DNA of 64,000 bases from positions 1 to 64,000 of the forward strand of contig CANGPO010000005.1 in the NCBI GenBank assembly GCA_947455705.1, in the 5' to 3' direction. The translations under genes and the position numbers were made by a program. A model generated the notes under the pieces. It saw only the letters and a program-made list of their open reading frames with translations, did not search any database and was not told where the DNA came from. This document shows, one piece after another, positions 1-8,386 of this stretch; the stretch's first letter is position 1; each line of letters starts with the position of its first letter. The DNA comes from Actinomycetota bacterium (GTDB lineage: Bacteria; Actinomycetota; Actinomycetes; S36-B12; CAIYMF01).

Positions 1-309
1 GACGACGGCTTCGTCTGCGCGGACGCATCCGGTCGGCCGCCCCGGCCAGAGACCTACTCCACCGTCTTCCACCGCGTCGCAGCCAAGACCGGGCTGCGCC
101 GCGTCCGGCTGCACGACCTGCGCCACACCAGCGTCACCCTGCTGCTGAACGCGGGTATACCGGTCCACGTGGTGGCCAGCATCCACGGACACGACCCGGT
201 GATCACTCAACGGATCTACGCCCACACCCAGCACGCCGACGCCGTCGCCGCCATGGACACCCTCGACCGCATCCTCCGACGCCCACCAGGCTCCGAGAAC
301 GGTTTGTGA
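1..309 (+). CDS. Tyrosine recombinase (integrase), C-terminal part, cut by window edge
   Basis: This is the last 102 codons of an open frame that enters from the left edge, so the start is not visible. The protein would cut and rejoin DNA at specific sites. The catalytic C-terminal signature is present: HDLRHT supplies the HxxR pair, HGHDP stands where the second conserved histidine box (usually LGH) lies, and the tyrosine follows in RIYAH. The gene ends about 75 bases from the 3' end of tRNA-Phe on the opposite strand, the usual position of an integrase next to its attachment site. The element itself would extend to the left of the window. Family assignment is firm; element type (phage or integrative conjugative element) cannot be told. 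Confidence 0.88.
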   Translation, partial: DDGFVCADASGRPPRPETYSTVFHRVAAKTGLRRVRLHDLRHTSVTLLLNAGIPVHVVASIHGHDPVITQRIYAHTQHADAVAAMDTLDRILRRPPGSENGL

Positions 310-323
310 GAGATTGTGAGAGG
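304..323. repeat. Tandem 10-base repeat at the integrase stop codon
   Basis: Two adjacent copies of TTGTGAGAGA and TTGTGAGAGG overlap the integrase stop codon and run into the following hairpin. They could be recombinase arm-site words or chance; nothing else supports a role. Confidence 0.5.
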
Positions 324-348
324 CCCGGGTCGATGACCCGGGCCTCTC
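318..348 (+). terminator. Hairpin terminator after integrase gene
   Basis: A perfect 14-bp stem (GAGAGGCCCGGGTC and its complement) closes a 3-base loop just after the integrase stop. There is no clear T run, so termination is inferred from stem strength and position between an incoming gene and a tRNA on the other strand. Confidence 0.65.
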
Positions 349-383
349 GACGTTCATCAGGCCTCTGACCTGCGCTGATTCTG

Positions 384-457
384 TGGCCAGGGACGGGGTC
401 GAACCGTCGACCTTCCGATTTTCAGTCGGACGCTCGTACCAACTGAGCTACCTGGCC
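384..457 (-). tRNA. tRNA-Phe (GAA)
   Basis: Reverse complement begins GGCCAGGTAGCTCAG and ends with the matching CCTGGCC plus A73. The anticodon loop reads CTGAAAA, giving anticodon GAA, and the T arm has the GGTTCGACCCC core. The acceptor stem pairs over 7 bp. CCA is not encoded. The 3' end faces the integrase remnant, so this tRNA is the likely attachment site of the element to the left. Confidence 0.96.
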
Positions 458-538
458 GTTTTGCATCACGCCGAGCCATGGGCTCTAGCGTGCTTGCGTA
501 GTTTACCCATGACCGGTCGATCCATGAAAACGCGGGTC

Positions 539-572
539 GGGGCCGAGTCAGCCTCGTGAGCTACTCGGCCCC
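539..572 (-). terminator. Hairpin downstream of the chemoreceptor gene
   Basis: GGGGCCGAGT and ACTCGGCCCC form a 10-bp stem with a 14-base loop, about 40 bases past the stop of the minus-strand chemoreceptor gene. It separates that gene from tRNA-Phe. Confidence 0.6.
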
Positions 573-613
573 GTTTTGGCGCGGGAAGGTCACCGCTGTG
601 AGTCCCGCCTTGA

Positions 614-2257
614 TCAGTGGGCGGCGGGGACCTTCTTCTTACGTGCTGGACGTCCGTGGTCGGAAATCGTGTACCGCGCATACTCGTCGTGCATCTTTCC
701 GGCGATCGATCGCACCTGCTGGGCGCTCGATGCCGTGCTGTTTGACGCATTGTCGCTGGTGACGGCGGCATCAACGACGGCACTGATTGCCTCGGTGATG
801 TCGTTCACCGCGCGGGCCGCTTCGTTGAGACCGCGGTTCATATCTTGGGTCACTAGCGACTGCTCCTCGATCGCAGCAGCAATCGAAGCTTGGTAGTCGT
901 TTACGTCCGAGACGCTCTGCGAGATTTCCCCGGCTAACGCCGACGTCTCGCGAACCTGTACCTGAATTTCAGCAACTCGCGCTGAGATGTCATCGGTGGC
1001 ACTCGACGTTTGACTGGCCAGCTCTTTCACTTCATTCGCGACGACGGCAAATCCTCGCCCTGCCTCGCCGGCGCGGGCGGCTTCGATTGTCGCGTTGAGT
1101 GCCAGCAATCGCGTCTTCGTGGCGATGTCGATGATGAATTCGGTGAACTGACTGATCTGCACTGCACTTTCCTGCAGACGTTCGGTAGCCGACGCAATCG
1201 TTTGCGCTTGAACAGCTGCGTTGCTGGCAACGGAAACTGCGCGACTCGCATTCTGTGAAATCTCGCCGATGGACGCAGACAGTTGCTCGGCGCCTACGGC
1301 CACGGTGCGAACACTCTCGTTCGCCAATTCAGATGCTTCGCTAGCAATGCGCGCACGCTGCTTGGTGCTTTCGACGGCTGAGGCAACAGCGGACGCAGAC
1401 GCGGCTAAGTGGTCAGCAGCCGAGGCAAGCTCGTCGCTGGTGGCCGTCCCGTCCGTCACTGATGCGCGCAGATTGTCGACCGCTTGCGACAAAGATGCAG
1501 TCAAGGTGCCAATTTCGTCGGACGATTCGTCGTCGACGGCATCGGTCAGATCCAATGCTGCGACGCGAGCGGCAGAGTCTGAAACCCGCTTAACCCTGCG
1601 TGAAATTGATAGTGCGGTGATGACCGCGAGGACGAGTGAGATAAGTGTTCCAATGATCGCGACGATCCAGATCGTGCGCGTCTTGGATTCCGCTGCGCTC
1701 GCTGTGATTGCGACGACAGCATCACTTGAGTACTGAACTGCGTCGTCTGAGAGCTTTCCAAAGTCAGTTGTGAGGGCGTTTGAGACATCTGCGTTATCCA
1801 CGGTGATGGACGTAATGCCGCCGTTGATATCACCTGCGTCGTAACGCTTCTTCGCCTCGGTGCCGAAGCCGTTGTACGTGACGAGTTCAGTCTGAATCTT
1901 GTCGATCAACGCTTTCGCATCTGCGGTTGGCGCGGATGCTGCCGCGGTTGCAAGCAGGCCGGGCACGGCGTCGCGTGACTTGATCCACTGTGCATAGGTA
2001 TCTGTCGCCAGTTGTTCTTGGCCTGGGACCGTTAACACTGCGAAGTACATGTTTGTCTGATCATCAGCTGTTAGCCACTCGCGGGCGGATGCGACGGAAT
2101 TACTGGCGAACCCTCCTGCTGCGACGCTCGCGACTCCATCCGCGGTGCTTTGCATCGCTTCGATGGCCACGCCCGCCGTGATGACAGTGGCAAGCACTGA
2201 AACACCAGTCACCGCGAGAAGGCGATTGCGAACCGAGATATCTTTGAGGCTCAGCAT
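614..2257 (-). CDS. Transmembrane methyl-accepting chemotaxis protein
   Basis: A 547-residue chemoreceptor that senses a ligand outside the cell and controls CheA. After a short N-terminus, the first membrane segment is around residues 14-36. A periplasmic-type four-helix sensor domain of about 170 residues follows, then a second membrane segment (IVAIIGTLISLVLAVITAL), a HAMP domain and a long coiled-coil signalling domain. The highly conserved hairpin tip is visible as [21 protein letters not shown] moved the start 13 codons inside the tracked frame to an ATG preceded by AAAGGA. The gene follows the soluble receptor gene by about 56 bases on the same strand and probably shares its sigma-28-like promoter. 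The ligand cannot be predicted. Confidence 0.93.
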   Translation of the reverse strand: MLSLKDISVRNRLLAVTGVSVLATVITAGVAIEAMQSTADGVASVAAGGFASNSVASAREWLTADDQTNMYFAVLTVPGQEQLATDTYAQWIKSRDAVPGLLATAAASAPTADAKALIDKIQTELVTYNGFGTEAKKRYDAGDINGGITSITVDNADVSNALTTDFGKLSDDAVQYSSDAVVAITASAAESKTRTIWIVAIIGTLISLVLAVITALSISRRVKRVSDSAARVAALDLTDAVDDESSDEIGTLTASLSQAVDNLRASVTDGTATSDELASAADHLAASASAVASAVESTKQRARIASEASELANESVRTVAVGAEQLSASIGEISQNASRAVSVASNAAVQAQTIASATERLQESAVQISQFTEFIIDIATKTRLLALNATIEAARAGEAGRGFAVVANEVKELASQTSSATDDISARVAEIQVQVRETSALAGEISQSVSDVNDYQASIAAAIEEQSLVTQDMNRGLNEAARAVNDITEAISAVVDAAVTSDNASNSTASSAQQVRSIAGKMHDEYARYTISDHGRPARKKKVPAAH

Positions 2258-2313
2258 GGGCGCTGAATTCCTTTCAACGGCCGATAGGAATGGCAAAGGG
2301 GTGGGATTACTGC

Positions 2314-3249
2314 CTAGGAGCGCAGACGCCCGAGGAATCCGCTAACTTCGTCGCGCAATGTTTCGGCCAACTGCGACAGGCCCACGAGCCCTGTTGAATC
2401 ACCGCTGTGAAGATCGCCGTCAACCGCAGTTGCGATGTCGACGGTCATGCGATTCATCTCGCGAACTGTGCCGGTGATCCCGTCCAGAACAACCACAGCT
2501 TCGCCGGCGACAGCCTGAACCGCAGCCACCTGACGGCCGATATCCTCTGTGGCTGAAGCAGTTTGCTCGGCTAGTTTCTTGACCTCTGACGCAACAACCG
2601 CGAAGCCGACACCAGCCTTACCCGCGCGGGCAGCCTCAATCGTTGCGTTCAACGCGAGAAGTTTTGTTTGCGCCGCGACCTGGGCGATGGTCGTAACAAC
2701 CTGCTGAATCTCCTGTGATGACTTGTTCAGTACGGCGATGGTTTGTGTGGCACTTTCGGCCTCAGTGACGGCGGCACCGGTCGACGCGGCAAGCGTGTGC
2801 GACGAGGCGCTCATCTCTGTCGAAGCTGCGGCAAGCTGCTCGGCAACAGATAGAACGGTGGATTCGAATTCGTCACTCAGTACGAGTTGCTCTTGACGAC
2901 TGGTTGCCTCGCGATCGTGGGCTTGGGCCATTTGCGAACGCGCCTTGTTGATACGCACAGTGCCATCACGGAATGAGCCAGGCATTCCTCGCAGAAGCAT
3001 TCGACGATGGAATCGACCCTCACTTGCCGCATCAAGTGATGCTCCGGCCTCACGGACGAACGCGTCGGAAACGTCAAGCAGATGATTGAGGTAGTTACGA
3101 ACTTCTTGAATATCCGCGCCACCTTCGACCTGCGGTACGCGTGCTTCGAGGTCGCCATCAGACACTCGACGACACGTCTCTGCAATGGCGGCAATTGCAG
3201 CCTTCTCTGGCGATTGAATCGACGAAACCGAGCGTGCATGTGCCCTCAT
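2314..3249 (-). CDS. Soluble receptor with MCP signalling domain
   Basis: A 311-residue protein with the signalling half of a chemoreceptor and no membrane segment. The first 110 residues are helical and HAMP-like ([16 protein letters not shown]). The rest is a short MCP coiled coil with the tip [21 protein letters not shown], so it should contact CheA and CheW in the cytoplasm. The start codon overlaps the stop of the PAS gene by 4 bases (ATGA), a sign of translational coupling. The two proteins together contain the parts of an Aer-type energy sensor, which in other bacteria is one chain. That they work as a two-piece receptor is inference. It is short for a receptor, so its methylation helices may be reduced. 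Confidence 0.88.
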   Translation of the reverse strand: MRAHARSVSSIQSPEKAAIAAIAETCRRVSDGDLEARVPQVEGGADIQEVRNYLNHLLDVSDAFVREAGASLDAASEGRFHRRMLLRGMPGSFRDGTVRINKARSQMAQAHDREATSRQEQLVLSDEFESTVLSVAEQLAAASTEMSASSHTLAASTGAAVTEAESATQTIAVLNKSSQEIQQVVTTIAQVAAQTKLLALNATIEAARAGKAGVGFAVVASEVKKLAEQTASATEDIGRQVAAVQAVAGEAVVVLDGITGTVREMNRMTVDIATAVDGDLHSGDSTGLVGLSQLAETLRDEVSGFLGRLRS

Positions 3250-3794
3250 CGGACAACCTCCAGTTCTGGCTCAAGTGACCAAACCCACTCGTCGTAGGTT
3301 GGGAATCCGCTATCAGCGATGGCATTGAGAAGTACTTGTGTACCGGCCGTGATGGCGTCCTGTGGACGACTGTGCCTGCGTTCCTCATTCAAGATCGCTT
3401 CGTACAAGGGCTGAACTTTGGCTAGGGCAGTGCGATTCGGGCTTCGTCGATTCGAGTGGTAGCCGACGATACGGCCGTCCACGGTCGAAGGCGTGACGTG
3501 AGCGAGTACCCAGTAGTAGCCGCCATCGGCGGTCATGTTCTTGACGTACGCGAAAATTTCCTGGCCGCTGGCAATGGTGTCCCACAGAAGCTTGAAGATG
3601 GTTCGCGGCATGTCGGGGTGTCGAATCATGTTGTGTGGCTGGCCGATCACATCGTTCTCGTCGTACTTCGCAACCCGCATGAAGACATCGTTAGCGTACG
3701 TAATGATGCCGCGCGTGTCGGTCTTACTCACGATGATTTCGTTGTCGGCAATGATTGTCTCGACGCCGGTTGGACGGATATCCGTAGGCTTCAT
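3246..3794 (-). CDS. PAS-domain sensor protein (Aer-like input half)
   Basis: A 182-residue protein with one PAS fold of the Aer type. [21 protein letters not shown] and the [11 protein letters not shown] segment are typical of redox-sensing, FAD-binding PAS domains. It has no output domain of its own. The start chosen is the internal ATG preceded by CTAGGAG, five codons into the tracked frame. Its 3' end overlaps the soluble receptor gene by 4 bases, and a good sigma-28-like promoter lies about 50 bases upstream. The probable role is sensing oxygen or redox state for the paired receptor module. The FAD cofactor is assumed from the family and not shown. Confidence 0.85.
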   Translation of the reverse strand: MKPTDIRPTGVETIIADNEIIVSKTDTRGIITYANDVFMRVAKYDENDVIGQPHNMIRHPDMPRTIFKLLWDTIASGQEIFAYVKNMTADGGYYWVLAHVTPSTVDGRIVGYHSNRRSPNRTALAKVQPLYEAILNEERRHSRPQDAITAGTQVLLNAIADSGFPTYDEWVWSLEPELEVVR

Positions 3795-3842
3795 CTGCGC
3801 TCCTAGCAAGCCCGAGGACCCTAGTGGGTCTGATCACCTTCC

Positions 3843-3870
3843 CTATCGGGTGTGCGATTCAGATTCTGAG
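3843..3870 (-). promoter_or_regulatory. Sigma-28-like promoter of the PAS-receptor unit
   Basis: On the minus strand the sequence reads CTCAG, 15 bases, CCCGATAG. This matches the motif found in front of the flagellar operons in both words and spacing. It lies about 50 bases upstream of the PAS gene start. Confidence 0.7.
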
Positions 3871-3905
3871 GATTGCGCTGAACGAGTTCGGTGACGTTTG
3901 AGCGT

Positions 3906-4484
3906 CTAGAGCAGACGGCCGCGCTCAACGGCATCTAGTAGCCACGCCTTGGCTTCCTTCGACGGATGAGAAAGCTCGAATCCGACGATCACCTTGTCGT
4001 CAGATCCGTCAGGTCGCACGGTGCGGATGATTGCCGGCACAGGTCCAGCGGGGAGTTGCACAGTGACCGGGTTTCCCACCTCGAAGGGCGCAGCCTTGGG
4101 CAGTAAGACGGCAAGGCCTTGAGTCGAGACGTCGACAAGGCTCCCGGTTAAGGACTGGTCCGCAACGTTAACGTGCACATCAGCTGCCACTGAGACACGG
4201 ATGCCCGATCGCAAGTAGGCGCGGTAAACCCATTCAGGCACTTGAATATCGAAGTGATCGTCAGTTGCGTCAGCTACGACGCTGTCCCATCGACCAGCCG
4301 CGCTGACGCAGGTGATGTATTCGCCATTCAACGGAAAGCCGATATTCGCAACCATGGGAACTAGGCGAAGAATGCCGTCGGTCGACATTGAACCTTTGCA
4401 GACGAAGCCACGGGGAGTCGAGACCGTCTGAACAGTGATGAAACTGCCAAGGACCTCACGCGGACGATCGACCATCACTGTCAT
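3906..4484 (-). CDS. PilZ-domain c-di-GMP-binding protein (YcgR-like)
   Basis: A 192-residue protein with a C-terminal PilZ domain that would bind cyclic di-GMP and adjust motility. The binding signature is complete: RSGIR gives RxxxR, and about 25 residues later LVDVSTQG gives the D/N-x-S-x-x-G box. The N-terminal 90 residues form a YcgR_N-like beta domain. The start used is the ATG preceded by AGAGGAGTA, 16 codons inside the tracked frame. It diverges from the basal-body operon across about 200 bases. The position beside the motor genes suggests it acts as a flagellar brake; that function is inferred from YcgR and not evident here. No convincing sigma-28-like promoter was found for it. Confidence 0.87.
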   Translation of the reverse strand: MTVMVDRPREVLGSFITVQTVSTPRGFVCKGSMSTDGILRLVPMVANIGFPLNGEYITCVSAAGRWDSVVADATDDHFDIQVPEWVYRAYLRSGIRVSVAADVHVNVADQSLTGSLVDVSTQGLAVLLPKAAPFEVGNPVTVQLPAGPVPAIIRTVRPDGSDDKVIVGFELSHPSKEAKAWLLDAVERGRLL

Positions 4485-4587
4485 TACTCCTCTGCTGCGA
4501 CATTGCAACGCTGTCAATGCTACGCCTGTCACGTCCAGATCGGTCCGGGCGCTCTTGAAACTTCACCTTTCTGCCAGAGAACTTGTT

Positions 4588-4615
4588 CTCAGTTCTTGTC
4601 GGGTCAGTCCGATGA
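4588..4615 (+). promoter_or_regulatory. Sigma-28-like promoter of the basal-body operon
   Basis: The sequence is CTCAG, 15 bases, TCCGATGA, about 75 bases before the first gene of the long flagellar string. It is almost identical to the flagellin promoter candidate (CTCAG, 15 bases, ACCGATGA), which implies the same sigma factor reads both. Confidence 0.72.
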
Positions 4616-4690
4616 GCAGATGACGGAGTTTGTCGGCGCAGGGACGCGTCCATCTTGTCTACATGACGGCAAGTATTGGAGGTCCCACCG

Positions 4691-5470
4691 ATGAGTTACG
4701 CCGACGCACTCGCGCGGATCTCGCAGATTCAGTCGCTTTTTGGGACGAACACAACTCGGCCCGCGAGCCAATCACCTTCGACAACCCCAAGCACCTCAAA
4801 CGGTGTAGACGCAGCTGCAAACCCGAGTTCGGCGGGCTTTCAAGCCGCCTTGAGCGCAGCGCTTCAGGGTGCGAATGGCACCACCTCAAGTGCACTGAAG
4901 GATGCGCTCAAAGCTCTCGGGCAAGGTGGAGCGACTGCCTCCAGCTCCGCGTCGATCTCGACGCTCTCGTCGTCGAGTACCCCTGCGACGTCGAGTACCG
5001 GGGCTGACGTGGCTGGCTTAGCGAACGCGCCAACGACCCGCGCGGAAGCCATTTCGCGTTCACAACAATTTGCCGGCACTCCGACGGCATTGACACCGGT
5101 TCAACTCAAGGGCGTGTTGGCGCGCCAGGGATTTAGCGGTGAGGGCCTGCATGTGGCTTGGGCGCTGGCGATGCGGGAATCCGGCGGACAGCCCGGTGCG
5201 ATCGGCCACGTTAACCCAAACGGAACGCGCGACCACGGGCTCTTTCAAGTGAACGATATTCATCTTGGGCATTCCCTGGATCCTGCGGTGATGTATGACC
5301 CCGACTCCAATGCGGCGGCCGCGTTCAAGATGAGCAGTCACGGAACGAACTTCGGCGCGTGGGGTATCGGAACGTCGGGTTGGGCGGGACATCTCATGCG
5401 CACAATGCCGACGACATACGCGCAACTCAATGCCGCGTATCAGAAGTGGTACGACCGTTATCCGGGCTGA
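4691..5470 (+). CDS. Lytic transglycosylase-like flagellar muramidase
   Basis: A 259-residue protein. Its first 140 residues are a Ser/Thr/Ala-rich, low-complexity segment, and the last 120 form a lysozyme-like SLT domain. The catalytic glutamate is in WALAMRESGG, followed by DHGLFQVND, the usual second motif. It probably opens peptidoglycan for the growing rod, the job done by FlgJ in proteobacteria. There is no clear signal peptide, so it may leave through the flagellar export gate. The start is the ATG preceded by GGAGG (spacing 8), five codons inside the tracked frame. It is the first gene of the basal-body operon, 177 bases ahead of flgB. Confidence 0.82.
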   Translation: MSYADALARISQIQSLFGTNTTRPASQSPSTTPSTSNGVDAAANPSSAGFQAALSAALQGANGTTSSALKDALKALGQGGATASSSASISTLSSSSTPATSSTGADVAGLANAPTTRAEAISRSQQFAGTPTALTPVQLKGVLARQGFSGEGLHVAWALAMRESGGQPGAIGHVNPNGTRDHGLFQVNDIHLGHSLDPAVMYDPDSNAAAAFKMSSHGTNFGAWGIGTSGWAGHLMRTMPTTYAQLNAAYQKWYDRYPG

Positions 5471-5647
5471 CCCGTGACGGTGAGCTCTTTGCGAGTGCTG
5501 GCCGACAAGGTCACGCAATTGGCTCACTGCAAAATCCTCAGAGCCTGATAGCGCCGGCCGATGGAACAGTGAGCAGGACGCTCGTCGTGAGGCCACGGAT
5601 CTGGGCCCTACGCCGCACCTTCGGGTGCGTGGAGTGGAGCGTGCTGC

Positions 5648-6004
5648 ATGAGTGGGATCGTTACACCCGGCATCCAGGTCGCCCTCGACGGCCTCGCCGA
5701 ACGCCAGCGCGTACTCGCCCGCAACATCGCCAACATCCAGACGCCGGGTTACACCGCGCAGCGCGTCAACTTTGAATCTGCGCTTAGCGATGCGCTGACC
5801 TCGAATCCAGATTCCAGTGCGATGGATCTGTCCGGTGTCGTGACGTCGGCTCCGACGACGGATCCTGCTCGCGAAGACGGTAACAACGTCAGTCTCGACA
5901 GCGAGACGCTCATGAGTCTCGATACCAATCTGCGCTACTCACTTGCCCTACGAGCCGTCGAGGGCAATTTCACTCCCATTCGTGACGTACTCAGGAGCAG
6001 TTGA
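5648..6004 (+). CDS. flgB: Flagellar proximal rod protein FlgB
   Basis: A 118-residue rod subunit, the usual length for FlgB. The N-terminal rod motif is clear (RNIANIQTPGYTAQRVNFES), and the C-terminal helix (SLDTNLRYSLALRAVEGNF) would pair with it in the axial structure. It is secreted by the flagellar type III export apparatus and joins MS ring to rod. The stop overlaps the flgC start by one base. A GGAG lies about 9 bases before the ATG. Confidence 0.95.
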   Translation: MSGIVTPGIQVALDGLAERQRVLARNIANIQTPGYTAQRVNFESALSDALTSNPDSSAMDLSGVVTSAPTTDPAREDGNNVSLDSETLMSLDTNLRYSLALRAVEGNFTPIRDVLRSS

Positions 6005-6411
6005 TGGGTGCCTTCGACATTCTGGCCATCTCGGGATCCGGCGTGAATCTCAACCGAACATGGTTGGACTCGATCTCAGACAATATTGCGAATATCAACA
6101 CGGTTCGTCCCACAAGCGAGGCGGCGTATCAGGCCCGATACGTTGAGGCACAGGCAGTTTCACCTGATGCGGCGCAGCCCGGTGGCGTAGCCGTCACCGG
6201 GATCTCACTCGGATCTGCCGAAGGACGCTTGACGTATCAGCCGGACAATCCGATGGCTGACGCCCAAGGCATGGTCCGGATGCCGGATGTGGATCTCTCC
6301 GAGCAGATGTCACAGCTGATCATGGCGCAACGCGGATATCAGGCAAATCTGTCCGTGGTTCAGCGTGCGACAGATGCCTACAACGCCGCCCTTCAGATCG
6401 GTAAAGGCTGA
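6004..6411 (+). CDS. flgC: Flagellar proximal rod protein FlgC
   Basis: A 135-residue rod protein. It begins [22 protein letters not shown], followed by the rod signature SDNIANINT, and ends with the C-terminal helix [22 protein letters not shown] use the ATG at this position in preference to the TTG one codon earlier, because the ATG overlaps the flgB stop (TGATG) and has GGAGCAG upstream. It is followed by fliE with overlapping stop and start. Confidence 0.95.
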   Translation: MGAFDILAISGSGVNLNRTWLDSISDNIANINTVRPTSEAAYQARYVEAQAVSPDAAQPGGVAVTGISLGSAEGRLTYQPDNPMADAQGMVRMPDVDLSEQMSQLIMAQRGYQANLSVVQRATDAYNAALQIGKG

Positions 6412-6740
6412 TGTCTGGTATCTCACCTCTTACAAGCATCGCGCGCGCCGCAGCTGTTGCACCACCAAGTGGTGTCACTCCGTCGAGCACGCTTCTCACC
6501 GGTTCTGCCGGTGCCAGTGGCAACTCATTTAGTTCGGCCCTGTCTGGTGCGGTCGACAATCTCCAGCAGGTGCAGAACAAGGCTGATGGACTCGCGATGC
6601 AAGCCGTCACCGGAACTCTGACGAATCCGCACGACTACATGATTGCCGCTACTGAGGCGTCTCTAAATACCCAAATGACCGTAGCCGTCCGCAATAAGGC
6701 CCTCGAAGCCTTCAACGAGATCATGAGGATGCCCCTCTAA
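6411..6740 (+). CDS. fliE: Flagellar hook-basal body protein FliE
   Basis: A 109-residue adapter between MS ring and rod. The FliE signature lies in the C-terminal half ([20 protein letters not shown] and [21 protein letters not shown]). The N-terminal 35 residues are variable and serine-rich. Start and stop both overlap neighbouring genes by one base (flgC and fliF), so translation is coupled. Confidence 0.95.
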   Translation: MSGISPLTSIARAAAVAPPSGVTPSSTLLTGSAGASGNSFSSALSGAVDNLQQVQNKADGLAMQAVTGTLTNPHDYMIAATEASLNTQMTVAVRNKALEAFNEIMRMPL

Positions 6741-8383
6741 TGGCCAATCAACTGAGCGTCATGACCTACCGCGCACGTCGAACGTTGGCTGGCTTCACGT
6801 CGGGTCAGATTGCCGTCGTCGTTCTCGTGACGGTTGCACTCGCCGTGGCGGGCATCTTTTGGACGAAGCTCTCTGCCTCTCCGTACTCGCCGCTGTTTTC
6901 AAACCTCTCAGGGCAAGATGCGTCCGCGATCGTTGATCAGCTGAACTCTGACGGAACGCCGTATCAACTAAGTGACGGCGGAACGACGATCATGGTGCCA
7001 CAGGACAAGGTGTACACCGAACGTCTCAAGATGAGCGGCCAGAATCTTCCGTCTAGTGATCAAAACGGATACACACTTCTGAACAACCAGGGCATTACGA
7101 CCTCACAGTTCATGCAACAGGTCGCTTACCAGCGCGCACTCGAGGGAGAACTCGCCAAGACGATTCAGTCAATCTCGGGAGTTCAAGCAGCATCCGTGCA
7201 TCTTGCGCTGCCCAAGCAGGATGCCTACACCACTGACGCCAGCCCGACCACAGCATCAGTGATGGTGACGTTAAGGGCAGGTGGCCAGTTATCGAATGAT
7301 CAGGTTCAAGCGATTGAGAATCTGGTGGCTTCCTCGGTCCCCCAATTGACCACTGACCATGTAACCCTCACCGACTCGCACGGCCGTCTCTACTCGGGAA
7401 GTGGCGGTGCGTATAGCGGCGCTAGCAACGCGCAACTTCAGGCGACGAATGATGTTGAGTCTTCATTGAGCCAGAAGGCGCAGAGTCTTCTCGACGCGGC
7501 CACCGGAATGGGGAACTCAGTAGTGGCTGTAACTGCGGCGCTTGATTTCGATCAACGGGTAACAAAGACAGAGACGGTACTTAAAGATCCGGCGGTTCCC
7601 GTCACCAGCGCTACGAGCACGGAGTCATACACGGGCACGGGTAACCCTCCCGGCGGCGTTGTGGGTGCGGTCTCAGGTGGAACGTCGAGTAACAGCTCGA
7701 CGAAGAACCAGTACACGAAGACCACCCAGCAGGTGACGAACAGCGTTGGCTCGATCATTGAAGACCGAACTGGCGCGCCTGGGGCAATCACCCGCCTCAC
7801 CGTCGCCGTCATGCTTAATCAAGCGACGGCCGGAAAGCTTGATAAGACTGCGATTAGCAGCATGATCGCGAATGCTGTGGGTCTCAAGGTGAGTCGCGGT
7901 GACACGATTGATGTGCAGACGATTCCGTTCAATACCTCAACCCAAGATGCCGCAAAAGCCGAGGCTGATGCTGCCGCTTCGGATGCAAGCAAGGCGGGCA
8001 TGTTCGATATCGCCCGAAAGGCTGGCGTCGCCATCCTCGTGCTCTTGGTTCTTGGACTGGCCTTCCTTTCCAGTCGCCGTCAAGAGCGCGAAGAGCTTGA
8101 TGATGAATGGCTCAAGGCACTTGGCCCCGCACCTTTCGGAATGGACGTAAGTGTTGGTGTTCCGGTCGGGGCTCGCGTTGGAGGTGCCGATGCATTGGAT
8201 TCAGGCCCTGGCCTGTTGTCACTTGATCCAGCTGAGGGTGGCCGTCTAGCCATCGGTGCGGATGTTGACGCAGACGTCCGACGTCGTGCCCTTGAGAAGC
8301 AAGAGGTCGGAGACCTTGTCTCCCGTCAGCCTGACCAGGTCGCTCAGTTGATGCGCGGCTGGCTCGCCGATCGGAGGCAGTAA
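6740..8383 (+). CDS. fliF: Flagellar MS-ring protein FliF
   Basis: A 547-residue membrane ring protein, the base on which the flagellum is assembled. Membrane segments are visible near residues 24-42 (IAVVVLVTVALAVAGIFW) and near 430 (VAILVLLVLGLAFLSS). Between them are the ring-building motifs, including VSVHLALPKQ-type sequence (ASVHLALPKQDAY) and a long low-complexity loop rich in Gly, Ser and Thr. The C-terminal helix (VSRQPDQVAQLMRGWLADRR) is the FliG-binding segment. The ATG overlaps the fliE stop. Confidence 0.96.
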   Translation: MANQLSVMTYRARRTLAGFTSGQIAVVVLVTVALAVAGIFWTKLSASPYSPLFSNLSGQDASAIVDQLNSDGTPYQLSDGGTTIMVPQDKVYTERLKMSGQNLPSSDQNGYTLLNNQGITTSQFMQQVAYQRALEGELAKTIQSISGVQAASVHLALPKQDAYTTDASPTTASVMVTLRAGGQLSNDQVQAIENLVASSVPQLTTDHVTLTDSHGRLYSGSGGAYSGASNAQLQATNDVESSLSQKAQSLLDAATGMGNSVVAVTAALDFDQRVTKTETVLKDPAVPVTSATSTESYTGTGNPPGGVVGAVSGGTSSNSSTKNQYTKTTQQVTNSVGSIIEDRTGAPGAITRLTVAVMLNQATAGKLDKTAISSMIANAVGLKVSRGDTIDVQTIPFNTSTQDAAKAEADAAASDASKAGMFDIARKAGVAILVLLVLGLAFLSSRRQEREELDDEWLKALGPAPFGMDVSVGVPVGARVGGADALDSGPGLLSLDPAEGGRLAIGADVDADVRRRALEKQEVGDLVSRQPDQVAQLMRGWLADRRQ

Positions 8384-8386
8384 TCC

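Noticed and set aside
4485-4690. Sigma-28-like promoter for the PilZ gene on the minus strand
   Set aside because: The nearest candidates (ACAAG-N16-GCCGACAA, or GAAGT-N15-ACCGATCT) miss the -35 word or the spacing found in the other sites.
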